A stretch of 15,000 bases of DNA, taken from positions 588,061 through 603,060 of the forward strand of contig NC_009400.2 of assembly GCF_000002875.2 (NCBI RefSeq), written 5' to 3'. The notes beneath the pieces were generated by a model. The model did not search any database. It saw nothing but the letters and a program-made list of their open reading frames with translations, and had not been told where the DNA came from. Shown here in pieces: positions 1 to 8,011 of this stretch. The translations under genes and the position numbers were made by a program. Position 1 is the stretch's first letter. Every line of letters begins with the position of its first letter. This DNA is from Leishmania infantum JPCM5 (Eukaryota; Euglenozoa; Kinetoplastea; Trypanosomatida; Trypanosomatidae).

Positions 1-22
1 CAACCGCTGTGGGCCGTTCTGC

Positions 23-49
23 CTGTAGCAGAATAGTAAAAAAAAAGAA
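23..49 (-). promoter_or_regulatory. Candidate trans-splice acceptor for the next gene left of the window
   Basis: On the minus strand, CTTC followed by nine T (46-38) and ACTATTCTGCTAC leads to AG at 24-23, the first AG after the main tract apart from none in between. It implies that another minus-strand gene begins just beyond position 1, continuing the unidirectional cluster. Confidence 0.6.
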
Positions 50-406
50 GAGCACCCCAAAGCGTGTGTGGCAGCGAGGCATCGGTCACCAGCGCCGCCC
101 CACCCTCGGCCTCAACGGACGCGGCGGCGCTACGGGGCAGTTCTGCAGCACCTGTTGCATCCAACACCCGATCCCAAACTCTTAAAACGAAGTCCCCTCT
201 CTCCCAGCCCAGCGCGTGTCTTGGGGGGGGGGTCACGGTTGAGCTGCGGCAGTCGGTCACACGCTTGCTTGATGGTAAAGCCGTCATCCAACGCCTGGAT
301 TGCAAGGACCCTGGGACCCGCACAGATGTTTTGAAGCCCGAAGCGCCACTCCGGCCCCCGTCACGTCTTCCCGGCGGGTCGCATCGCGCACATGACGAAT
401 CGACCG

Positions 407-1038
407 CTAGCACATCGAAAATGCGTGCTGAGTGACGTCCAAAGTCGACGCCGCCAAGTCCGCCCTCGCGGTCACCAGCTCGGCGTTCAAGCGAGCCTGC
501 CTGATCGAGTACGCTCTCTCGGCGTCGGCCATCTTGCAGAGGGCTTGCCTCGCACACCCACCCACCCCTATGCTCGATGCAGTCCGCTCAAGGCTTGCAA
601 AACCTGGCCACGATGCTGGCAGTCCCCCGCAAGAGGCTCCGTCGCCACCTGGAATGCAGATGCGGGTGGCGCGTTGTGACCGTGCTTCCATGGTGTCATA
701 GGGAAAGCCACTGCACCTGCTCATCTGGAGCACACCGAGTGCGGACGGCCCCGCTGAGCGGCATTGGTCATGCGTTCGGATATAAAGGCCGCTTCGTTCT
801 GCACACGCAGCTCGCGCCGACTGCCCTCCGCATGACGGCGTTCGAGGGATGTCCGCTGTGCGTCGTCGACGCTGGCTCAGTGGCCGATCATCCGCTGCAT
901 GCGCGTGCGGGAGCAACACGTCTCGCGCAAAAATGCCGACAGTGCCTCTGTCGCTTGACCTTAATCGTCCATCGAACGTGCGGCTGTTGAACTCGCCCGG
1001 CTTTCCTCCCGCACCGGCCACCAGAAGAGTGGATTCGC
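407..1038 (-). pseudogene. Possible decayed coiled-coil coding remnant
   Basis: One minus frame is broken by stops at 961-963, 877-879, 721-723 and 568-570. Between them it encodes Glu/Arg/Ala/Gln-rich stretches, for example QATEALSAFLRET (about 948-910) and RRELRVQNEAAFISERMTNA (about 819-760). In another frame from about 532 the theme continues with MADAERAYSIRQARLNAELV, ending at TAG 407-409. The sequence reads like a coiled-coil gene broken by several stops and a frameshift. Against this, the stop spacing (25, 27, 51 and 50 codons) is close to chance for GC-rich DNA, and the region may overlap a SIDER. I recognise no family. Confidence 0.25.
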
Positions 1039-1161
1039 TCACGCATACGGTGGCTTCATAACGTGACATCGCACTCGTCTCAGACCTGCGTGTGATGGTC
1101 GCCCCGTGAGCGTCCTGGCTGCTGTTAGGCATTCTCCAGTATGTGATGCAGCACTGCGTCT

Positions 1162-1196
1162 CACCACGTCAGGCATCGGGCATATGCTGAGCCAGT
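1162..1196 (-). mobile_element. Possible SIDER/ingi-clade 5' signature remnant
   Basis: On the minus strand, ACTGGCTCAGC (1196-1186) is followed 16 bases later by ACGTGGTG (1169-1162). From memory, the 77-79-bp 5' signature shared by trypanosomatid L1Tc/ingi elements and by Leishmania SIDERs begins CCCTGGCTCAGC and carries ACGTGGTG about 11 bases later. The same-strand position downstream of a stop codon fits SIDERs, which mostly lie in 3' UTRs. The element, if real, would extend to lower coordinates by roughly 0.5 kb; I cannot define its end and see no A-rich tail. Short matches like this can be chance. Confidence 0.35.
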
Positions 1197-1723
1197 GGCT
1201 CTTGGTAAGGGGCGCAGTGCGGTGGGCATGGGGCTGGTGGGCGAAGCTATGGCGGCATGGTGGTGGTGTTGGGGGGATCGGCGTGTGCGTGTTATGAGCG
1301 GGACTGGCAGAGACAGAGCGAGAGACATCGCGATAGTGCAGCAGGCCAAGTCGTGCCGCCTTGAGGACGGAGGGTAAACCAAACGGCGGGAGGGCAGTCG
1401 CAGCACAGCTGTGCGACCGTCTTCCTTCAGCATGTCCTGTGCGCCTGCCCGAGTGCGGCTTCAGGATTCTTTCGGCTCACTGTGTTAGCATCCGGCAGTC
1501 GTCATGACTTTCCGTGAACCCCCTCCTTTGCACCTCTCGGACCAACTGACAACGACGCGGCAGCTCTGAGACGCACACGCCAGCGCACCTGTTCTCTGCG
1601 CTGGTTTTCCCTCTCCTTCCTCGACGCGCTACAGTGCCGCGCGCAAGAGAGGAGCGGAGAGGGAAGGAGGTATGATGCATGGGTGCAGCCGCATCCCCCG
1701 AGCCTAAAGAACTACTCTTAGAC

Positions 1724-4700
1724 TCAACGGCGCTGCCTTCGTAGGCGGCGTGCCACCGCAGAGCGATGGCGGCGTTCCGTCTCAGCAAGCAGCTCCTGCA
1801 GCATCGCAAGCGTAAGGCGCGGCCCTGCTTGGATATGCTCCAGCCACGCGCGCAGCATGGCGTAGCCCTCCACGTCATCGCGACTGAGTGCTCCAACAAG
1901 CCACATCAGGAGATTCGAGGAAGGACACAAGAATGCGTCGTGCAGCCACATTTGCGCCAGCACAGGCTGCCGAAGTAGCGGCGCGAACAGCTTCCACGCG
2001 GGCCACTCGCGCACGCGATCCGGCGGAGCAGCGCGCGCAGCCGCCAGACCCTCGAGGAGGGAAGCAAGGTGCGCAGGTACCGGAGTCAGCAACGGAGTCT
2101 CTGTGGTTGGTGTAAACTGCTCTGCTGTGTACAAGGCAGTGCACAAGGAACACTGGAGCGCAAGAAAGGCGGGCAGAGAGCGTACACGTGCCGCGCTGGC
2201 AGAGGACAGAACCATGGGCCACTCATCACTTGGGTGCTCGCCGCGGTGAGTAGATGCAAGGGAGCCGTCGGTCCGTTTGGTGCGGGTCGGAGTGGCGGCT
2301 AAGGATGAGCTCGAGCGAGCTGCGCAGGCGACGCCACCGTTGTCCTTACGGCTGTCCTCGCAACACACCAGAGGGCTGCAAAGCAGCAGCGCCTTCACAG
2401 TTGCATCCACGTACAATGGGCTCTGCTGCGGTGCCACGTGCCGCAGCAGTGGACCAGCGGCAACGTAGGCGTGATGCAGTGCCAGAGAAGCGCAGGTGCC
2501 GTCCACCTCCAACCCGCCCCTCTCGGTGTCGCTGCTGCCCTGAGAACGGAGCAACGCGGCCTCCGCCAGGCCGAGTAGCGTGGCTGCGCACACGGCCCAG
2601 AGTGACGTGCTCTGCTGCGCCGCTGATCGCGCGAGGATGCTAGACGTCCACAGGTGATGAAGCAGTACGGCAAGGCTCAGCTTTGCCCGGCGCCGCACCG
2701 CCGGTACCGCCGCGGCCCCTTCCTCTCCGTCTCGCCCTACCCCTGCGCGGGGCGCGCCGCCCTCCCGCGAGGTGCCCAGAAGCAGCGCCTTCACCTCTTT
2801 CAGGCAGGGATAGGCGTGCAACGCAGAGAGCGATGACGACGAGGAAACATCGTCCGCGGCTCCGCGGTGACGGCGGAGGCTTGACGCATCGGAGAGAATG
2901 GCCTCCTGCAGTGCTGGCCGCTGGGCTTCCGCTTCGGCATGTAGCGCTTGCAAGAGTCGGCTGCACTCCGCGGGAGTGGGGTATGCACGAGAGGCGTCAC
3001 CACCGGCGGCAGAAGCCGCAGCAGAGGTGGGGCAAGAAGACGCCTGGCTTGACTCGGGGAACGATGACGCTGTCCCAGTTGCCGAGACGGTCATCACATA
3101 GGCGGCCTGCATCGCCGCAGTGGCGCCGCCCAGGCCATCCGCGCGCGACGTTGCGTAACGGCTGCGGCCAAAACAGGCCTGGTACTGCAGCGCCAGCAGC
3201 ACTGGAACAGTGGAGAAGCGCGCGACGTCCTGGAGGAGCAATTTGAGGTAGGCAGTGTGCTGCGCCGTGCTGGAGGGAGGCGTGTGGGTCTGCAGAACTT
3301 CTAGCAGCGCCGGTGTGGGAGCGATACGCTGATGTGCGGCACCATAGCCGTCGACGTCACTGCGGCCGAGGCGAGCTTCGCCGCTACCAACACCCATGAT
3401 GACCAGCAGGGCTGCCTCGCTTCCTTCTGTGACGCGACGGCGAGCACCGTGGGCTTTGCACTCGTGAAGCTGCTGCGACGACGCGGTAGCGGCGACGGAA
3501 GCTGAGGCAGGCGCTGCCATTGAGAATAGGGACTGAGTCAATCTCGCCTTGGACAGCATGTCGGCGATGTCCTCCCACAATGGAACTGGCAGCCCTCTGC
3601 GGTGCGTGAAATCCAGCAAGGCGCCCTGTTGGCAGTCCCGCACGATGCCGCGCACCAGCGCAGCGCCGGCTTCGCCCATTCGCAGCCCGACGCGCGCCAT
3701 CTCCACCACAGCGCGGTCGCTGATCACGAAAGCGAGGCCGACGGGGCGCACCGAGCGGCGTGCCTGCGCCCCAGGTCGCGCGTCGCCGTCGTCTGAGCCT
3801 TCGGCGTCTAGGTCGCCCACCAAACGTAGAACTGGCACGCGCTTTTTCACAAGCACATGTCGCTGCGATCGTCGACTCCAAACTCGAGTGTGCACCGTTC
3901 GAACGCCTTTCTGAAGCAAAGGCCGCGGCTGCTTGTCGGCGTGGCGTAACATCCGGCTGGCGTGCACGATCGAGGCGGCCAGCTTCAGCGCCTTGTACGG
4001 ATGCCCGCCTTCAAGCAGCTGACGCAGCAAGGATGCGGTGGCATCCGGGGAGACGGTGGCTGACCCGAACGGCAAGAGCCGATCAATCAGCGCGACCCCG
4101 CGCAGCTCCTCCAGGCGCTGTCGCTGCTCTGCTAGTCTTTCCTCAGGAGACTGAGATGAAGAGGCGTAGTACTTGCGCACTCGCGACGCGCCACCACTGA
4201 AAGAGTGGGAAAGGCCGCCTTGCCCCTCCTTGTGGTTGCGCTCGTAGGCAGCGCGGCGCTGCTCGTACTCGCGCATGAGAGCTTCGCGCACCTCGAGCTG
4301 CTCGCGACTGTGCTCTTGAAGTGCCGTCAAGAAGCCCATGGAGATGGCGATGCTGGACTGCAGGTTCTGGTGTCGGTACGCTGGCGCTTCCTGCTGCATC
4401 GTGCACCACCACGACATGGCTTGTCGCACCGCAGCCTTGTATGGTGCTGCAGTGCAGCCCTTTGACGCGGCGAAGCCCACCGCGGGCGACGAGAGCAGTA
4501 CGCGCCGCACGTCGCTGGGCTCTCGCAGCTGGAAGGCCGTGTCAGCGTGGTGGGTGGTGAGGAGCAGCAAGGCGTTAAGGAGAGAGTTGTGCAGTCCGAG
4601 CCGTACAGATGGCATGTGGTGCCGTGCGTACGTGTCGGCGTTGTACACGGCGGCGTGCTCCTTAAGGAACATCTGCACATCCGTCCACGGTTCCCACCCG

Positions 4701-7366
4701 GCAGCCCTTCGCAAGTCAGTCTCGTGGCACCGTGCAAACCCGACGGTGAGCGACGAGACGACATGCAGCATGGCGGGCTGGGTGTATAGACAGAGAGGCG
4801 CCGCCACCGCCGGCGCCGTGGTGGCCCTCTCACCAAAGCACTGAATTAACCCCTTGTGCAGCTGCACCACCACGGCGTGGGCCTCGTCCCAGGCCGTGTG
4901 GAAGCGCCGCATCGAAGCCGAAGCGGAGCTCTTTGCTGTCATCAAGGTCGACTGCGTAAGTGCGGAGGAGGAGAGGAGGGCTGGGGCGTGCCGGCGGCCA
5001 GCGCTGAAGAGACCTCCGTCGCGCACCGACGCCGCTGACGCTGTTCTCTTTGATGTCGCCGTCGCATCGCTGGTGCACACAGAATCCAGAAAGACATCCA
5101 ACAGCGTCGTGCGGCGGTTGGGGTTGATCCCTCGAGTCGTCTTCGCATTGGCATCGGCCACGTCTTCGTTGATCACCATCTCCTGCTCGAGTGCAGCCGT
5201 AGCTGGCTGTGCCGCGTACAGGTAGGTGCACAGCAGTGCATCCCTCAAGAACGAAACAGGCGACCAGCGTAGTGGCGATTCAGCTGAGCGCTGCGGCTCG
5301 TGGTGCCGCCTCGCTGAAGCCGTAGGCACGGTGGTCGAGGCTTCACCAACGGCGAACATCTCCGCCCCTGCATGGTGTGCAGCTTCATGGACTTCCTCGA
5401 TGAGGCATCGCTGCAGCTGCGCCCTTCGCCACCCGAGCAAGTACAGCGTAGCTTGCTCGAAGCATGCGCTCGCCGTCGTCGCAGGGGCCGCCGAGAATGC
5501 GGTTCCGTCTACCAGTCCATCGCTCACAGCTTCGCGGTTGCCCTTAGCACGCATTAGCGTCGCTGCCGCCTTGAGAACCCAAGCCGTTACACACGGGGTC
5601 AGTCGCAAGCGCGGCAGGTTCGACACGCCGCCGTGTGGAGCTCCGTGGTCGTCACGGCAGACACCAGCCGTTGCGTGACGCTCGGCCGCTCCGTGCGATA
5701 ACGCTGTGATGGTAAAGTAGCTGCTCCAGTACTCACGCTCCTCAGCTGTAAAAGGGCTCGCATCCATGGCGCTGGGGTCTGCTGCCGAAAACGATGAAGA
5801 CGCTTCGCCCTCGCTACGGATGCCGACGGCACACCAAGCGAGTTCAGTCGGTACGGAAAGCATGCGCCATGCTTGGGCATCATCTGTCGAGCCTCCGCTC
5901 GGCACGAACTCCAAGCGCAGATCCAGCTCCCTGCCCTTCACGCCGGCCGGTGTGCGAGAAGTCGGAGCACCAGTGACCAGCGTCGAGAGAGAAGAGCGGC
6001 GTGCCACCCCCGCGCATGAATCCCCCGAGCACGGCCCACGTGACAGAGCCTCACCCACAACGCCGTCGAAGGCGCTGACGTCACCGCAGGCGAAGCTTAT
6101 CCGCTGCTCCGCCGGCGCCGCTTCCATCATAACGCTCACGATGTCCACGAAAACCTGCAGTAGCTCGCCAACCTTCTCCGCAGAGCGCCGCAGTGCAGCC
6201 TCCTCCAGCGTCGACTCAAGCGGCACCAGCGGCGATAGGCCCTGCAGGTCAAAGTCGAAGTTGGCATCCGCGTCGGACGCCACCGAGCCGGGACTTGCCC
6301 TGCCGGTCCCTTCGCCCGGATCGCCGTGTGTCCAAGGGCAGCACCCCACATCGTGCAAGGAGCAGTGACCGTCTCGCAGTTGCGTTACGCAGTAGTGCGA
6401 GGGGTGGTGCCGGTAGGGGCACACGCTGGCATGCGTGACCCGCCCATCCCCGGCTGAAGCACGAGTCGATGCCCCGCAAAGCTGGTGTTGGCAGCCTCCC
6501 TGCAGCCGACACGGGTGCACGGATGCACCGCTTTTCTGTTGTGCGCGCTCCTGTCGCCGCCGCTCTCGCGCTTCGCGAACCTGCCGCTGTCGCTGTCGGT
6601 GCGCGTGTCGCTCAGCTGGGGTGGAGGGGGCGGTGCTGCCGGGCACATGGCCACCCTCACGGGAGCTGTTGCGGAACGCGGCCGCCGAGGGATCAGCGAC
6701 GGAGCGCAGCAGCGCTACTTTGGCGTCCGAGCCATCCACGTTGCCGTCCGCGCGGAGGCCTTGTTGTATCAGTGCCCGACGTACCGCGCTCGGTGCAGCT
6801 GCCACGAGCTCATCCTCGCCATCCACCGCAACCTTCGTTCTAGAGCACGCCGACGCTGCGGTGGCGGCTGCCGTGCGGCCGGGGAGGGCAGGTGAAGATC
6901 CGCGGTATGCAGGCGCCTGCGCAGCCGGGGCGCCGACGGCGGCGGCACTGTTTACGTAGGCGTAGCTCTGCGGAGGCGGAGTCGTCGCCTCTGAACCGAC
7001 GGCACGGCTGCGCACGTCAGACGCAAAGACAAGGGAGGACGAGGCTGTCACGCCGTACGACGATGCACGCTGTACTGAGCGAGCGCCCGCGTGAGCCGCT
7101 GCGGAGGTTTGGTCAGAGGCGGACCTGCTTGGCGAGACTCTTTCACCTCGTTGACTCCTCGATGAGTAGCTGGGCGTGGCGACAGTCCGTGAAGACACCG
7201 CTTCTTGCCGACCCCCTGGTGGCGCCGCCATGGGGACACGGCGGAGATGCGTTGAGGCCCACGCCGGCGGACGCGGCGGTCGTGCGTCTCGAGTCGCCAC
7301 AAGAAGCGCAGCGCCGGCGGCGTTGCGCCTGGAGAAGCCCCTGCGGGCAACGCGGCGCCATCCCAT
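1724..7366 (-). CDS. Large hypothetical protein, 1880 residues, with CCCH-like zinc-binding cluster
   Basis: A single frame of 5.6 kb, ATG at 7366 and TGA at 1724-1726. Residues 1-30 are Arg-rich with no acidic residue before D27, like a mitochondrial presequence. A second Met at 46 would remove it and begin a Ser/Ala-rich disordered stretch. Residues 255-277 are a highly basic helix (Arg/Gln/Glu). Residues 286-347 (DNA about 6326-6511) hold a Cys/His cluster: C286, C292, C297, then CPYRH at 316-320, then C326, C335, C342/C343 and H347 in CCPWTH. The last part fits C-x8-C-x7-C-x3-H, close to CCCH fingers, which usually bind RNA. The rest is Ala/Leu-rich and probably helical, with charged helical stretches near 1018-1050 and 1068-1090, an acidic patch near 1182-1200 and a basic C-terminus. 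I recognise no enzyme. An RNA-binding regulator is an inference from the cluster alone. Confidence 0.9.
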   Translation of the reverse strand: MGWRRVARRGFSRRNAAGAALLVATRDARPPRPPAWASTHLRRVPMAAPPGGRQEAVSSRTVATPSYSSRSQRGERVSPSRSASDQTSAAAHAGARSVQRASSYGVTASSSLVFASDVRSRAVGSEATTPPPQSYAYVNSAAAVGAPAAQAPAYRGSSPALPGRTAAATAASACSRTKVAVDGEDELVAAAPSAVRRALIQQGLRADGNVDGSDAKVALLRSVADPSAAAFRNSSREGGHVPGSTAPSTPAERHAHRQRQRQVREARERRRQERAQQKSGASVHPCRLQGGCQHQLCGASTRASAGDGRVTHASVCPYRHHPSHYCVTQLRDGHCSLHDVGCCPWTHGDPGEGTGRASPGSVASDADANFDFDLQGLSPLVPLESTLEEAALRRSAEKVGELLQVFVDIVSVMMEAAPAEQRISFACGDVSAFDGVVGEALSRGPCSGDSCAGVARRSSLSTLVTGAPTSRTPAGVKGRELDLRLEFVPSGGSTDDAQAWRMLSVPTELAWCAVGIRSEGEASSSFSAADPSAMDASPFTAEEREYWSSYFTITALSHGAAERHATAGVCRDDHGAPHGGVSNLPRLRLTPCVTAWVLKAAATLMRAKGNREAVSDGLVDGTAFSAAPATTASACFEQATLYLLGWRRAQLQRCLIEEVHEAAHHAGAEMFAVGEASTTVPTASARRHHEPQRSAESPLRWSPVSFLRDALLCTYLYAAQPATAALEQEMVINEDVADANAKTTRGINPNRRTTLLDVFLDSVCTSDATATSKRTASAASVRDGGLFSAGRRHAPALLSSSALTQSTLMTAKSSASASMRRFHTAWDEAHAVVVQLHKGLIQCFGERATTAPAVAAPLCLYTQPAMLHVVSSLTVGFARCHETDLRRAAGWEPWTDVQMFLKEHAAVYNADTYARHHMPSVRLGLHNSLLNALLLLTTHHADTAFQLREPSDVRRVLLSSPAVGFAASKGCTAAPYKAAVRQAMSWWCTMQQEAPAYRHQNLQSSIAISMGFLTALQEHSREQLEVREALMREYEQRRAAYERNHKEGQGGLSHSFSGGASRVRKYYASSSQSPEERLAEQRQRLEELRGVALIDRLLPFGSATVSPDATASLLRQLLEGGHPYKALKLAASIVHASRMLRHADKQPRPLLQKGVRTVHTRVWSRRSQRHVLVKKRVPVLRLVGDLDAEGSDDGDARPGAQARRSVRPVGLAFVISDRAVVEMARVGLRMGEAGAALVRGIVRDCQQGALLDFTHRRGLPVPLWEDIADMLSKARLTQSLFSMAAPASASVAATASSQQLHECKAHGARRRVTEGSEAALLVIMGVGSGEARLGRSDVDGYGAAHQRIAPTPALLEVLQTHTPPSSTAQHTAYLKLLLQDVARFSTVPVLLALQYQACFGRSRYATSRADGLGGATAAMQAAYVMTVSATGTASSFPESSQASSCPTSAAASAAGGDASRAYPTPAECSRLLQALHAEAEAQRPALQEAILSDASSLRRHRGAADDVSSSSSLSALHAYPCLKEVKALLLGTSREGGAPRAGVGRDGEEGAAAVPAVRRRAKLSLAVLLHHLWTSSILARSAAQQSTSLWAVCAATLLGLAEAALLRSQGSSDTERGGLEVDGTCASLALHHAYVAAGPLLRHVAPQQSPLYVDATVKALLLCSPLVCCEDSRKDNGGVACAARSSSSLAATPTRTKRTDGSLASTHRGEHPSDEWPMVLSSASAARVRSLPAFLALQCSLCTALYTAEQFTPTTETPLLTPVPAHLASLLEGLAAARAAPPDRVREWPAWKLFAPLLRQPVLAQMWLHDAFLCPSSNLLMWLVGALSRDDVEGYAMLRAWLEHIQAGPRLTLAMLQELLAETERRHRSAVARRLRRQRR
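6326..6511 (-). other. CCCH-like Cys/His cluster within the 1880-residue protein
   Basis: Residues 286-347 contain nine Cys and several His in 62 residues, in a protein otherwise poor in such clusters. CPYRH (316-320) and CPWTH (343-347) both have the C-x3-H end typical of CCCH fingers. The second unit, with Cys at 326 and 335, has near-canonical spacing. The first has a long insertion between C297 and C316, so it may be a divergent finger or not a finger. Confidence 0.5.
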
Positions 7367-7380
7367 GACCTAGCTTAACG

Positions 7381-7407
7381 TCAACCAGTGCGTGGAGGTA
7401 TGCGCAT
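7381..7407 (-). CDS. Short upstream ORF (8 codons) in the 5' UTR of the 1880-residue protein gene
   Basis: If the splice acceptor at 7489-7490 is used, the first ATG of the mRNA is at 7407, not 7366. It opens an 8-codon frame (MRIPPRTG) ending in TGA at 7381, 14 bases before the main ATG. Such an upstream ORF would be expected to lower translation of the main frame. Whether it is translated cannot be seen from sequence. Confidence 0.35.
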   Translation of the reverse strand: MRIPPRTG

Positions 7408-7488
7408 ACGTGTGTGAGAGGGCCGCTGCGCGGTAGGCAGGCGTGAGGCTGTTGGGCAGAGAGCGAGAGGAGGAGACGTTGCGTGTGA

Positions 7489-7513
7489 CTGGAAAAAAAA
7501 ATCAGCATTTGAG
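7489..7513 (-). promoter_or_regulatory. Trans-splice acceptor for the 1880-residue protein gene
   Basis: On the minus strand, nine T (7501-7493) and CC are followed at once by AG at 7490-7489. A further CT-rich tract lies upstream (about 7531-7513). This is a textbook trypanosomatid polypyrimidine-AG signal. Spliced-leader addition at about 7488 would leave a 5' UTR of about 122 nt before the ATG at 7366. Confidence 0.75.
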
Positions 7514-7529
7514 GGAGGCCGAGGAGGAG

Positions 7530-7547
7530 GTGTGTGTGTGTGTGTGT
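7530..7547. repeat. (GT)9 microsatellite
   Basis: Eighteen bases of uninterrupted GT on the plus strand (CA in the transcript), about 30 bp upstream of the T-tract of the splice acceptor. It is likely length-variable between strains. Confidence 0.95.
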
Positions 7548-8011
7548 AGCGTATCGCACCACTGTGAGACAGAGCACGGTGCCGCAGTCGCACTCCCGGC
7601 CCCCCCCCCTTCCACCCCCTCGCCCTTCCTTCATGCCATGGGGGCAGGGCCAACGAAAGTCACAGACGTGCGCACACAGAGACACACGGCATCGACAGCA
7701 TTAGCACAACTGCCACAGCTCAACCCACGCAAGCCACGGCACACCGAGTCGATCCTGCTCAGGCGGAGAAGAGGAGAGGCCACGCACAACGAAGGCGAGG
7801 CTTAGAAGATTCAGCGACCGCACACGCACACGCACGCACCGAAGAATCGGGTCGGTGGAGCGTGTGGCACACGAGCAGCATTAAGAGCAACGAGGAGAGA
7901 TCGCTGCGTTGAGCAGTGATGCAAGTGAACAAGGAAGAATGCGCGCAGATGAGCAAGAGATGATGAAGCCAGCGCACGCACACAAGGCGCATAGTTCTAA
8001 ACAGCGCTGCT

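Larger units (their letters stand above)
1..1723. other. Gene-poor gap downstream of the 1880-residue protein gene
   Basis: No intact, convincing gene in 1.7 kb. Reading leftwards (transcription order): a CT/GA-rich stretch with a 10-bp inverted repeat (1607-1616 against 1656-1665); a G-rich plus-strand stretch (1209-1241) with four G-runs of three or more; a possible SIDER-type signature (1162-1196); a decayed-looking frame (407-1038); a 76-codon stop-to-stop minus frame (130-360) with plausible protein-like composition but no start; a run of ten G (223-232); and a splice acceptor at the far left. Part of this is probably the 3' UTR of the upstream gene. Confidence 0.7.
7367..8011. other. 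Intergenic region between the SNARE-like and zinc-finger-like genes
   Basis: The 645 bp would hold the 3' UTR of the SNARE-like gene and the 5' UTR of the downstream gene. I see a CA/CG-rich stretch (7819-7839), a run of ten C on the plus strand (7600-7609), a (GT)9 microsatellite (7530-7547), a clear minus-strand splice acceptor (7489-7500) and a short upstream ORF (7381-7407). No other reading frame is persuasive. Frames directly after the SNARE-like stop encode moderately hydrophobic stretches, discussed under rejected items. Confidence 0.8.

Noticed and set aside
873..880. Plus-strand TGGCTCAG as a second retroposon signature
   Set aside because: It is an isolated 8-base match without the second block; it is a reminder that the match at 1196 could also be chance.
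1209..1241. G-quadruplex-like G-runs
   Set aside because: They lie on the non-transcribed-sense strand, one loop is 11 bases, and GC-rich DNA gives such motifs often.
1601..1634. Plus-strand pyrimidine tract with AG at 1633-1634, like a trans-splice acceptor
   Set aside because: No plausible plus-strand gene follows; the next several kilobases are the minus-strand 1880-residue frame.
1629..1671. Minus-strand pyrimidine tract with AG at 1630-1629
   Set aside because: It lies only about 95 bp past the stop codon of the upstream gene, leaving little room for a 3' UTR and poly(A) site, and the frame downstream is broken.
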